A program made the translations under genes and the position numbers. This document shows, piece by piece, positions 7,761-15,651 of a DNA stretch of 24,424 nt; the stretch's first letter is position 1, and every line of letters begins with the position of its first letter. The notes beneath the pieces are model-generated. The model had not been told where the DNA came from. It saw only the letters and a list, made by a program, of their open reading frames with translations, and did no database searches. The DNA comes from Candidatus Gastranaerophilales bacterium (lineage in GTDB: Bacteria; Cyanobacteriota; Vampirovibrionia; Gastranaerophilales; UBA9971): positions 1 through 24,424 of the forward strand of contig JANQGS010000052.1 in NCBI GenBank assembly GCA_028277195.1. Direction: 5' to 3'.

Positions 7761-7802
7761 ATGCAGGAGAAAAATATTGAAATCTACGAAAAGGTATTAT
7801 AA
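7761..7802 (+). pseudogene. Possible remnant of the toxin gene N-terminus
   Basis: A 13-codon frame (MQEKNIEIYEKVL, then stop) sits where the toxin gene should be: after the operator-like dyad and directly before the antitoxin. AGGAG lies at 7765-7769, and the IEIYE string resembles the opening of Gp49/HigB-like toxins. This is an inference from position and a very short match; it could equally be chance or a leader peptide. Confidence 0.3.
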
Positions 7803-7811
7803 TCACTCGGC

Positions 7812-8123
7812 ATGACTAAATTTGATGAGTTTACAGGAAAAGAATTGAAAAATCCCGAAATAGCTAAAAGCTATCTTGAAGAAAATATTAAAGAATACCT
7901 AAAAGATAATAATACCGAAATATTTCTCCATTGTTTAAAACCTCTTATTCAGGCACAGGGGCCTATTTCGCATTTTGCGAAAAAAGTGGGGGTAAATAGA
8001 ACCTATCTTTATAAAATTTTTAATAATAAAGTCAAACCTGAGTTTTCCATAATAATTAAGATTATTGACAATTTAGGTTTTGAATTCTCTTTTATACCGA
8101 AGAAAAAAAGGTATGCCTTATAG
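7812..8123 (+). CDS. HigA-type helix-turn-helix antitoxin, apparently without its toxin
   Basis: The 103-residue protein resembles addiction-module antidotes of the TIGR02684 type: an N-terminal segment with the typical NPEIAKSYLEENIKEYL pattern and a Cro/C1-like HTH at about 52-90 (GPISHFAKKVGVNRTYLYKIFN...). The C-terminal LGFEFSFIPKK also fits. In such modules a RelE/Gp49-type toxin gene normally lies immediately upstream; here only about 90 bp separates the left direct repeat from this ATG, too short for a toxin. There is no good Shine-Dalgarno close to the ATG; AAAAGG lies about 19 nt upstream. The gene is AT-rich compared with its neighbours and enclosed by 35-bp direct repeats, consistent with acquisition. 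Transcription runs convergently into dnaE. Confidence 0.78.
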   Translation: MTKFDEFTGKELKNPEIAKSYLEENIKEYLKDNNTEIFLHCLKPLIQAQGPISHFAKKVGVNRTYLYKIFNNKVKPEFSIIIKIIDNLGFEFSFIPKKKRYAL

Positions 8124-8137
8124 TTCTTTCAAGCCGT

Positions 8138-8172
8138 AAAAATCAGTACCTGTCGAGCGAGAGTATTTTAAT
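8138..8172. repeat. 35-bp direct repeat, right copy (functional dnaE 3' end)
   Basis: Perfect match to 7687-7721. This copy supplies the actual last codons and stop of dnaE on the minus strand. The repeat unit is 451 bp from copy to copy. Confidence 0.95.
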
Positions 8173-11100
8173 ATCCGACTTGAAGTGGGTTTTAATTATA
8201 TTTTCGATTTCGCTGTCCGCCCTGACCCAGTAATTTGACGAGGCCAGGATTTTCAGCATGCTGCCGTTGTTTTTAACATTGAAAATAACCGGGTCACTGC
8301 CTTTATGCCCTGCGAGGGTGTCCCGCAAAGACATCAGTTCCTCAAACCTGGTCTCCCGGTTCAGGTAAACATTAACTATATTGCAGTTTTCCACTTTTGA
8401 TACAGTGTTAATTACAAGGCTCGGAGCGGATTCCTCGTCTCCGCGGTACTGGATTTTACCGCCCAGGATAACTTTGGACTCAGGCTCAATATAAGAGCCG
8501 AATTTGTCAAGAACTTCGCTATACGCCACAAAATCCGCCTTTCCCGTTAAATCCTCAACAGTTCCGACTTTAAGCAGTTTGTTGGATTTTGTATAGAGCT
8601 GCCTTACGCTTGATATAAGCCCGCAAACAGTTACCATTGAGCCCTCGGGCATTTCTGCAAGTTCAGCTATGCTATGCGTGGTCAAAAACGGAAGCTGGTC
8701 TTTAATGCCTGAGAGGGGATGGCTGGTGATGTAAAAGCCCAGGTATTCCTTTTCGAAACCCTGTATTTCGCTGTCGGAAAACTCTTCGTCCGGGCCTGAT
8801 AGCTGGAATACGGGCATACTGTGTGTTGACATGGAAGCAAAAAGGCTCATCTGGCCATTTGCCCTTGTTTCATTTTCCCTTATAGCACTGTTGATGGCAG
8901 AGTCAAGGTTCTCAAATAGCTGTTTCCTGCTTTTTTCAATTCTGGAGAATGCCCCGGCCTTGATTAAGCTCTCGATAGTCCTTTTGTTAAACTGCTTCAG
9001 CTCAACCTTTGTGCAAAAATCATAAAAGGAAGTGTACTTTTCATTTTCCCTGCCCCGGATAATTTCCTCTACCACGCCCGCACCAACGTTTTTTACCGAG
9101 CAAAGCCCGAACCTGATATTGTTCTCGTCAGGCGTAAAAACCGCCCCTGACTTGTTTATATCGGGAGGAAGGACTTCTATGCCCATTTTTTGGCATTCCG
9201 CAATGTATAGCTGGATTTTATCCTGGTTGCAGCTGACGCTCGAGAGCAGGCAGGACATGTATTCAACCGGGAAGTGCGCTTTCAGGTATGCTGTCTGGTA
9301 AGCAAGAAATGCGTAAGCAGCTGAATGCGACCGGTTAAAGCAGTAAGCCGCAAACTCTGTCATTGTTTCAAAGAGCTCTTCAGCCAGTTGCGGGTCAATG
9401 TTGTTTTTTTGCGCGCCTGAGAGGAATAATTCCCTCTGCTTGTTCATCTCTTCAGGCTTTTTCTTGCCCATTGCCCTTCGTAAAATATCTGCCTGTCCCA
9501 GTGTATACCCGGCTAAGGACTGGGCTATCTGCATTATCTGTTCCTGGTATACGATTGTCCCGTATGTGTCCTGTAAAATAGGCTCAAGCACCGGGTGCTT
9601 ATACTCTACCTTTTGCCTTCCGTGCTTTCTCTGGACAAAATCCCCCACCATTCCCGAATTTAACGGCCCGGGCCTGAACAGGGCGACCAGTGCGCCTAAG
9701 TCCTCAAATACTGACGGCTTTAAATCCTTTACAAGGGTCTTCATTCCCGAGGATTCAAGCTGGAAAACCCCGTCAGTATCACCGTTTGAGAGCATTTCAT
9801 AAACTTTTTTATCATCAAGCGTAATATTATTTATGTCAATTTCAACACCCTGCCTTTCCCCGGCAAGTTTAACTGTATTGTCAATAATAGTAAGGTTTCT
9901 AAGCCCGAGAAAATCCATTTTTAGCAGGCCGAGCCGCTCAAGGTCACCCATGGGGTATGTAGTTATAACAGCATTTTCTTTTGAGTGCTGTATCGGGACA
10001 ATATCAGTGAGCGGGTCCCTTGATATTATTACCCCGGCCGCATGCGTACCAATGTTAAACTTAATCCCCTCAATGGATTTGGCTAAATCAACCAGTTCTT
10101 TTACCCGGGGTTCTTTGTCATAAATCTTCCTTAATTCCATCCCGTCAGCCAGGGCATCGTCAATCTTTATTTTTGGGGCGGAAGGTATCATTTTAGCGAG
10201 CCTGTCCGACTCTGAGTACGGCACATCCAGCACCCTGGCAACGCTTTTCAGGGCAGCCCTGGCCGCGAGTGTTCCAAACGTGATAATCTGGCATACCCTG
10301 TCTTTTCCATAAAGCTCTGATACGTAGTTAATGACTTTATCGCGCCTGTCAATGCAAAAATCTATATCAACATCGGGCATGCTGACCCTTTCCGGGTTCA
10401 AAAACCGCTCAAAAAGGAGATTGTGCCTGATAGGGTCAATTTCGGTTATGCCGAGCACGTATGCGACAAGGCTGCCCGCTGCCGAGCCCCTACCCGGGCC
10501 TACAGGGATGTCGTTTTCCCCGGCAAATTTAATGAAATCCCACACTATCAGGAAATAAGCTGAAAATCCCATTTTTTCTATAATTTCCAGCTCGTATTTA
10601 ATTCTGTTATTGAGCTCAGGGGTTATTTCGCTGTAGCGTTTTTCCAGTCCTTCCTTTACAACTTTTTCCAGGTATGATTCAGGGCTATGATTCCCGGGAA
10701 TCGGGTAATGCGGGAGTATGGACTCACCCATATCGAGTATTAAGTTGCATTTATCAGCTATATTGACCGTATTTTCTATCGCTGTATTGAAAATAGCCTT
10801 ATTAAGCCATCTGAACGCCTGTTTTAGCTCATCGGAATTTTTAATATAAAACTCGTCATTAGGGAATTTCATTCTTGAGTTATCGCTGCGTATCTTGCCT
10901 GTTTGCAGGCAGAGCAGGATGTCGTGGCATAAGGCGTCCTGTTTTCTTGTATAGTGGCTGTCGTTTGTTATTACCAGTCCGATACCCAACTCCTGTGCCA
11001 TTTTGACCATTGCGGGGTTGGTCATTTTCTGGCCTTCAAGCCCGTGGTCTTGCAGTTCTATATAAAAATCGTCTCCAAATAACTCCTTATAGTAAATTGC

Positions 11101-11568
11101 GGCATTTTTCGCGCCTTCGGCATCTTTTTGCAGGAGTTTTTTCGGGATTTCCCCGCTAAGGCACGATGAGCAGCATATCAGGCCCTCTTTATGCTCTTCC
11201 AGGAGTTGTTTATTAATTCTCGGCTTGTAGTAAAACCCTTCGATATGGGCCATGCTCACGAGTTTAACGAGGTTCTGGTATCCTTTTTTATTTTTTGCGA
11301 GCAGTACCAGGTGGTAATTAGGGTATTTATTTTTCCTGTCAGCCAGGTCCCCGTCGATAATGTATAATTCACATCCTATTATGGGCTTTATGCCCTCTTC
11401 TTTTGCGGCCCTGTAGAACTCCACAGCCCCGTACATAACGCCGTGGTCGGTTATTGCGGCGGCGGGCATGTTATTTTCCTTTGCGTGGCGGATGAGGTCT
11501 TTTATCCGGGTAGCCCCGTCCAGGAGGCTATATTCTGTATGCAGGTGCAGGGGTACGTAGGGTTTCAT
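8143..11568 (-). CDS. dnaE: DNA polymerase III alpha subunit
   Basis: Catalytic subunit of the replicative polymerase. It has an N-terminal PHP domain (PLHLHTEYSLLDGATRIKDL, residues 6-25), the palm acidic motif PDVDIDF at 398-404 (catalytic aspartates), the GPGRGSAAGSLVAY block at 357-370, fingers and helix-hairpin-helix regions, and a C-terminal OB domain (about 985-1070: MVTVCGLISSVRQL...). At 1141 residues it is the DnaE1 replicative type. The last nine codons are duplicated 451 bp downstream (see the 35-bp repeats), so the 3' end may have been rebuilt by an insertion. There is a 95-bp gap to a divergent small gene. Confidence 0.97.
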   Translation of the reverse strand: MKPYVPLHLHTEYSLLDGATRIKDLIRHAKENNMPAAAITDHGVMYGAVEFYRAAKEEGIKPIIGCELYIIDGDLADRKNKYPNYHLVLLAKNKKGYQNLVKLVSMAHIEGFYYKPRINKQLLEEHKEGLICCSSCLSGEIPKKLLQKDAEGAKNAAIYYKELFGDDFYIELQDHGLEGQKMTNPAMVKMAQELGIGLVITNDSHYTRKQDALCHDILLCLQTGKIRSDNSRMKFPNDEFYIKNSDELKQAFRWLNKAIFNTAIENTVNIADKCNLILDMGESILPHYPIPGNHSPESYLEKVVKEGLEKRYSEITPELNNRIKYELEIIEKMGFSAYFLIVWDFIKFAGENDIPVGPGRGSAAGSLVAYVLGITEIDPIRHNLLFERFLNPERVSMPDVDIDFCIDRRDKVINYVSELYGKDRVCQIITFGTLAARAALKSVARVLDVPYSESDRLAKMIPSAPKIKIDDALADGMELRKIYDKEPRVKELVDLAKSIEGIKFNIGTHAAGVIISRDPLTDIVPIQHSKENAVITTYPMGDLERLGLLKMDFLGLRNLTIIDNTVKLAGERQGVEIDINNITLDDKKVYEMLSNGDTDGVFQLESSGMKTLVKDLKPSVFEDLGALVALFRPGPLNSGMVGDFVQRKHGRQKVEYKHPVLEPILQDTYGTIVYQEQIMQIAQSLAGYTLGQADILRRAMGKKKPEEMNKQRELFLSGAQKNNIDPQLAEELFETMTEFAAYCFNRSHSAAYAFLAYQTAYLKAHFPVEYMSCLLSSVSCNQDKIQLYIAECQKMGIEVLPPDINKSGAVFTPDENNIRFGLCSVKNVGAGVVEEIIRGRENEKYTSFYDFCTKVELKQFNKRTIESLIKAGAFSRIEKSRKQLFENLDSAINSAIRENETRANGQMSLFASMSTHSMPVFQLSGPDEEFSDSEIQGFEKEYLGFYITSHPLSGIKDQLPFLTTHSIAELAEMPEGSMVTVCGLISSVRQLYTKSNKLLKVGTVEDLTGKADFVAYSEVLDKFGSYIEPESKVILGGKIQYRGDEESAPSLVINTVSKVENCNIVNVYLNRETRFEELMSLRDTLAGHKGSDPVIFNVKNNGSMLKILASSNYWVRADSEIENIIKTHFKSDIKILSLDRY

Positions 11569-11663
11569 AGTAAACCAATTATAGCATTCACAATTTTATA
11601 TGTTATACTTTTAACTTTCAGATGCTTAATATTGGTTAAACATTTTTTCAGGGGACCGAGTTT

Positions 11664-12017
11664 ATGTTGAGTACCAGAATTAATCCTTATATCAGGGCGG
11701 GCATTCCGGAAAGAGCTAAGCAGCCGGCGTTTGGGGGAGTAAATAGCAGTAAAGGTCTTAAATTTTTTTATTCGTCCTTTGCGCGAGCACCTCAATCTCA
11801 AGGTAGTTATAAAAAATGGGCTAGAAGAGTTTATAGAGACCCATTTTTAACCAATGAACAAAAAAGGGACATAACCTACCGGTTAAAAGGATTAGTAAGA
11901 AAATTTAGCCAAGGAAAAAGGCGTAAAGAACAGCTTGCTGCGTTAGGACAAATAGAATATAGATTAGAAACTGTTGTTAATAAGCAAAGAAAACAAGGGC
12001 TCTCAGCCTCAGCATAA
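11664..12017 (+). CDS. Small basic protein of unknown function
   Basis: 117 residues, no family recognised. The N-terminal 45 residues look disordered (Gly, Ser, Pro rich: IPERAKQPAFGGVNSSKG). Residues 48-110 are rich in Lys and Arg and are predicted by eye to be helical (KKWARRVYRDPFLTNEQKRDITYRLKGLVRKFSQGKRRKEQ). There is no signal peptide or membrane segment and no cysteine. AGGGGA lies about 8 nt before the ATG. The basic helices could suit nucleic-acid or protein binding, but that is only a composition argument. It stands alone between divergent dnaE and the convergent HD-GYP gene. Confidence 0.65.
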   Translation: MLSTRINPYIRAGIPERAKQPAFGGVNSSKGLKFFYSSFARAPQSQGSYKKWARRVYRDPFLTNEQKRDITYRLKGLVRKFSQGKRRKEQLAALGQIEYRLETVVNKQRKQGLSASA

Positions 12018-12152
12018 AATCCCGTATTAAGTTAAAAATTTGACTGTATGAGTGCTGATTTCCAGTTTTTCCCGGCTTCTTTTAATCATAAAAAACAGAT
12101 TCACAATTTACCAGGAATTTGTGCATTATATTTTTTATTTTAAATATATTTC

Positions 12153-13280
12153 CTACTTGTCTTCTATATCCTTATTGAGCCTGCTGTATTCATCATAAAC
12201 CTTCAGGGGGTTAAGGGCCGCTTCCCTGAATTTGTGCTCAATCTTAAGAAAAACCTCTATTACTCCCGGGGCAAACTGAGTGCCCGCACAATTTTTAATC
12301 TCCTCTACCGCGACTTCATGGGGCAAACCCTTTCTGTAAGACCTGTTAGAGGTCATAGCATCATAAGTGTCAGCCACGGCAAGAATTCTTGAAGGCAGGG
12401 GTATATCCTCACCCTTAAGGCCGTTTGGATAACCCGTGCCGTCCCATTTTTCGTGGTGGCAGCTAATCCACGCCGAAACTGATTTAAGGCCCGGAATCGT
12501 GCTTAAAATCTTCCTCCCGCCCGGTGCATGCCCTTGTATGACCTGGTATTCATCATCAGTAAGTTTCCCGGGTTTACATAAAATATCCTCGGGAATGCCG
12601 ATTTTCCCTATGTCATGAAGTAATCCGGCGGTTTCAATCTCTTCAAGCATATCCTCCTCAAACTCCATTTCCTTTGCAAGTATAAGGGAATACATGGTAA
12701 CTCTGTGTGAATGGCCGTGAGTGTAAGTATCCTTTGCGTCCAGGGCATTGGAAATTGCTTTTATTGTGGTGAAGAATAGCTCCCGAAGGTCATTTAAAAG
12801 GGTGTTTTTGCTTAAGGTCAACTCATATGCTTCTATGCCGTTTTTTATAATGATTTCCAGGTCAGTGGGGTTGATGGGCTTGGAAATATACTGGAACAGG
12901 TTGCATTTATTTACCCCGTCTATCATTGCGTCAATATCGCTATACCCGGTTAAGAGCATTTTTATTATATTGGGAAAATCATCGGAAATCCTTGAGAGAA
13001 ACTCGGTGCCGGTCATTGTGGGCATACGCTGGTCACTGACAATAAGCGAAATATTATGCCCCTCCGCGCGGACGACATTTAATGCTTCCGACCCGTCTGA
13101 GGCTGTCAGGATATTATAATTCTTCCTTAAGGTTCTTTTAAGGAACTGTAAGTTATTTTCTTCATCATCAACGATTAGTATGGTATGTTTATCTTTTTCG
13201 CCGTCAAGACTGTGTAAAACATACTTTAACTTATCCAGCTGATCAATTTTATTAATAGAGTTCATCTTTTCCAAAAGCAT
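12153..13280 (-). CDS. RpfG-type response regulator with HD-GYP domain
   Basis: Receiver plus HD-GYP protein of 375 residues; the family hydrolyses cyclic di-GMP when the metal site is complete. The receiver domain (about 32-150) has D38/D39, phosphoacceptor D83 in SDQRMP, and K134. The HD-GYP domain (about 165-350) has H222-D223 (LLHDIGKIGIP), HHEKWDGTGYP at 275-285, and ADTYDAMTSNRSYR. All key motifs are present, so activity is likely. The start at 13280 follows GAGG about 8 nt upstream; a second ATG 15 nt inside has poorer spacing. No cognate kinase is adjacent. It may work with the PilZ-like protein in c-di-GMP control of motility. Confidence 0.92.
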   Translation of the reverse strand: MLLEKMNSINKIDQLDKLKYVLHSLDGEKDKHTILIVDDEENNLQFLKRTLRKNYNILTASDGSEALNVVRAEGHNISLIVSDQRMPTMTGTEFLSRISDDFPNIIKMLLTGYSDIDAMIDGVNKCNLFQYISKPINPTDLEIIIKNGIEAYELTLSKNTLLNDLRELFFTTIKAISNALDAKDTYTHGHSHRVTMYSLILAKEMEFEEDMLEEIETAGLLHDIGKIGIPEDILCKPGKLTDDEYQVIQGHAPGGRKILSTIPGLKSVSAWISCHHEKWDGTGYPNGLKGEDIPLPSRILAVADTYDAMTSNRSYRKGLPHEVAVEEIKNCAGTQFAPGVIEVFLKIEHKFREAALNPLKVYDEYSRLNKDIEDK

Positions 13281-13368
13281 TTACACGCCTCTAGCCCTTC
13301 AATAATTTTATCGGCAGATTTACTATAACACTTTAGAGTTTTTTTCATATTTGGTCAATAATTTTAAT

Positions 13369-14181
13369 ATGAATAATAAAGTCATAATAACAGGTGCGGG
13401 GCCGGCAGGAATAGCCTGTGCAATCCAACTTAAAAGGTATGGAATTACCCCGGTTGTTTTCGAGAAAAATAAACCGGGCGGACTATTAAGAAACGCGAAT
13501 CTCGTGGAAAATTACCCGGGCTTCCCTGGAGGGATAAAAGGGGTTGAGCTTGTGGAAAAATTAACCGAACACCTGGCGGGATATAATTTATGCCCTGTTT
13601 CTGAGGAGGTGAAACGGATAAGCCTTAATAATGACGGGCTTTTTTGCGTAAAAACACAAAATGCGGCGTATAGCGCAAACTTCCTGGTAATTGCCTCGGG
13701 CACAAAGCCCGGAAAATTCAATACAGAAGCAAGCAACGTATTTTATGAGGTTTGTGAGCTCTATAAACACGACACCAGGGGCAAGAAAATAGTAATAATC
13801 GGCTCGGGAGACGCGGCTTTTGATTATGCACTGAATATAGCCGGGAATTCCCGGGCAGCCGGGGTAACAATCCTCAACAGGGGGTCAAAAACAAAATGTA
13901 TCCCTCTTTTAAAGCAAAGAGTGCTGAAAAATAAGAACATAAATTATATTGAGAACAGGGAGCTTGACGAGGGAATTGAATATGATTATATTTTATGCGC
14001 AACAGGCAGGGAGCCTGACGACGGTTTTCTTGATAACACCCTGGAAAATAGTGAAAAAGTATTTTTTGCGGGCGATGTAAAAAACGGGGACTTCAGGCAA
14101 GCCGCCATAGCTGCCGGTGACGGCATCAGGGCTGCAATGGGGATATATGCAAATCTTTATAAACAGGATATAATTATGTAG
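13369..14181 (+). CDS. Thioredoxin-reductase-like FAD/NAD(P) oxidoreductase without the redox CxxC
   Basis: 270 residues with the two-dinucleotide-fold layout of thioredoxin reductase: an FAD-binding loop GAGPAG at 9-14, a NAD(P)-binding loop GSGDAA at 145-150, and the closing FAD motif FFAGDV...QAAIAAGDG around 232-251. The redox-active CxxC normally found before the second fold (CATC type) is replaced by Y126-E-V-C129, leaving one cysteine. It is also shorter than TrxR (about 310). So disulfide reduction of thioredoxin is unlikely; it could be a ferredoxin/flavodoxin-type reductase or another electron carrier enzyme. The start is set at the ATG at 13369 rather than the TTG at 13351 since the fold begins right after it; no clear ribosome-binding site is seen for either. 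Confidence 0.82.
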   Translation: MNNKVIITGAGPAGIACAIQLKRYGITPVVFEKNKPGGLLRNANLVENYPGFPGGIKGVELVEKLTEHLAGYNLCPVSEEVKRISLNNDGLFCVKTQNAAYSANFLVIASGTKPGKFNTEASNVFYEVCELYKHDTRGKKIVIIGSGDAAFDYALNIAGNSRAAGVTILNRGSKTKCIPLLKQRVLKNKNINYIENRELDEGIEYDYILCATGREPDDGFLDNTLENSEKVFFAGDVKNGDFRQAAIAAGDGIRAAMGIYANLYKQDIIM

Positions 14182-14228
14182 TGCTCAGTTAAGTTAATTT
14201 TGTCAGATACATTAGATGAATAAAGGCC

Positions 14229-14316
14229 AAAATTTTCAAAAAATCCCGCCCGCCCTGACCTTATGGTGGGCGGCTGCGCCGCCGCCTCTTTTTAAGATAG
14301 ATTTTTTGAAAATTTT
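14229..14316. repeat. 88-bp palindromic element (17-bp perfect arms)
   Basis: Arms 14229-14245 and 14300-14316 are perfect inverted repeats (AAAATTTTCAAAAAATC). The GC-rich centre contains GGCGGC-TGC-GCCGCC. It shares its arm type and the 9-mer GGGCGGCTG with the element at 14391-14480 and looks like a second member of the same repeat family. Confidence 0.8.
14269..14293 (+). terminator. Possible rho-independent terminator
   Basis: GC hairpin GGCGGC-TGC-GCCGCC (14269-14283) followed after five bases by TTTTT (14289-14293). It lies 88 nt after the flavoprotein gene on the same strand. It is inside the palindromic element, so the terminator function may be incidental. Confidence 0.4.
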
Positions 14317-14349
14317 TAAAATACGTAAAAACTTTTTATTTGTTACTTA

Positions 14350-14503
14350 ACCTGAGTCGCCAATTAGTCCAGAGGTAATTATAACTTGATAAAATTTTTC
14401 AAAATCTATATGGATTTGTTAAAGGCGAAGCCTTTAACATTCCCCCAGGGCGGCTGTGGGTGGGGATTTTGAAAAATTTTAAAAAAATTAATTGGCGACT
14501 GGA
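14350..14503. mobile_element. MITE-like 154-bp element with nested inverted repeats and an 8-bp target duplication
   Basis: Terminal inverted repeats AGTCGCCAATTA at 14355-14366 and its complement at 14489-14500. Inside are second perfect 16-bp arms (14391-14406 and 14465-14480) and a central hairpin GTTAAAGGC-GAA-GCCTTTAAC at 14418-14438. GTTACTTA occurs immediately outside both ends (14342-14349 and 14504-14511), as expected of an 8-bp target-site duplication. It has no coding capacity. The right end is 32 bp before the start of the AIM24-family gene. Confidence 0.65.
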
Positions 14504-14535
14504 GTTACTTATTATCCAAGAAGGAGGATTTATAA

Positions 14536-15348
14536 ATGTTACAAAATAATCTTAAAAACTCTCATGAAATAGATTTTAAAATCCACGGCGATGACATGCA
14601 ATTTGTTGAAGTGGAACTCGACCCGAATGAAGCTGTTGTAGCAGAAGCCGGTTCAATGATGATGATGGATGAAGGCATTGAAATGGATACAATATTCGGG
14701 GACGGCTCAAGGCAGTCAGATGACCTGGTGGGCAAACTGGTGGGAGCGGGCAAAAGAATCCTGACAGGGGAAAGCCTTTTTATGACAGTGTTCTCAAACA
14801 GGGCCTGCGGAAAGCATAAAGTGAGCTTTGCCGCGCCATTCCCGGGCAAGATTATACCGGTTGACCTCAGCCTGTTTGACGGTAAGGTAATTTGCCAGAA
14901 AGACGCGTTCCTGTGTGCGGCAAAAGGCGTTTCCGTGGGTATGGAATTCCAGAAAAGGCTTGGCGTAGGTTTCTTTGGCGGCGAAGGTTTTATTATGCAG
15001 AAACTCGAAGGTGACGGCCTGTCATTTATACATGCCTGCGGAACAGTATATGCAAAGGAGCTTGGCCCGGCTGACACGATGAAAGTGGATACCGGGTGCC
15101 TGGTCGCTTTTACAAAGGACATTGATTATGATATCCAGATGGTAAAGGGCATAAAAACAATGTTTTTTGGCGGTGAGGGGTTATTTTTTGCGAGATTAAG
15201 AGGCCCGGGGGTTGTGTGGGTGCAGTCAATGCCGTTTAGCAGGCTGGCTGACAGGATATACCAGTCTGCACCGCAGGTGGAAGGCTCTGCAAGACGCGGC
15301 GAAGGCAGCATCCTCGGAGGACTTGGAAACCTGCTGGACGGGGATTAG
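14536..15348 (+). CDS. AIM24/TIGR00266-family protein
   Basis: 270 residues matching the TIGR00266/AIM24 family (tryptophan-RNA-attenuator-like beta fold). Visible family features are the N-terminal FVEVELDPNEAVVAEAGSMMMMD (residues 23-45), the glycine-rich FFGGEGF and FFGGEGLFFARLRGPG repeats, and the Gly-rich tail LGGLGNLLDGD. Bacterial members are widespread and poorly characterised; yeast Aim24 is mitochondrial. AAGGAGG lies 9 nt before the ATG. The MITE-like element ends just upstream, so the native promoter may have been displaced or replaced. It converges on yggT with a 15-nt gap. Confidence 0.88.
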   Translation: MLQNNLKNSHEIDFKIHGDDMQFVEVELDPNEAVVAEAGSMMMMDEGIEMDTIFGDGSRQSDDLVGKLVGAGKRILTGESLFMTVFSNRACGKHKVSFAAPFPGKIIPVDLSLFDGKVICQKDAFLCAAKGVSVGMEFQKRLGVGFFGGEGFIMQKLEGDGLSFIHACGTVYAKELGPADTMKVDTGCLVAFTKDIDYDIQMVKGIKTMFFGGEGLFFARLRGPGVVWVQSMPFSRLADRIYQSAPQVEGSARRGEGSILGGLGNLLDGD

Positions 15349-15363
15349 CGTCCATGGAAACTA

Positions 15364-15630
15364 TCAGACACTGACAGTATAGATAATACCCAGGACTATT
15401 TCCTGCACCACGCCCAACAGCAGGAAGACCACTATTGGAGAGATATCCAGCCCGCCCATTGGTGGTATCATCCGCCTGAAAGGTTCGAAAATCGGCTCAG
15501 TAAATTCATGAAGAAACTTAAACGGCTGCTTCCACCAGTCAATGTTTGGAAACCAGCTCAATAAAATTCTTAAAATGAGTATGAGCCATATTACCTGGAA
15601 TAATTGCTCAACTGCGGAGTATAAAGTCAA
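15364..15630 (-). CDS. yggT: YggT-family membrane protein
   Basis: 88 residues with two hydrophobic segments (about 8-26 and 63-84) separated by the YggT signature ILLSWFPNID...FLHEFTEPIFEPFRRMIPPMGGLDISPIVVFLLL. The family sits in the inner membrane; it is linked to osmotic tolerance and, in plants and cyanobacteria, to photosystem or nucleoid positioning. The start codon is TTG at 15630, supported by GGGAGGA 7 nt upstream. It is 21 nt downstream of mtnP on the same strand, so probably co-transcribed. Its function here is unknown. Confidence 0.9.
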   Translation of the reverse strand: MTLYSAVEQLFQVIWLILILRILLSWFPNIDWWKQPFKFLHEFTEPIFEPFRRMIPPMGGLDISPIVVFLLLGVVQEIVLGIIYTVSV

Positions 15631-15651
15631 TTGTGATTCCTCCCTCGATTT

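Noticed and set aside
11565..11801. Minus-strand 78-codon frame over the start of the small basic gene
   Set aside because: Antisense to a better supported frame, no ribosome-binding site, basic random-looking translation.
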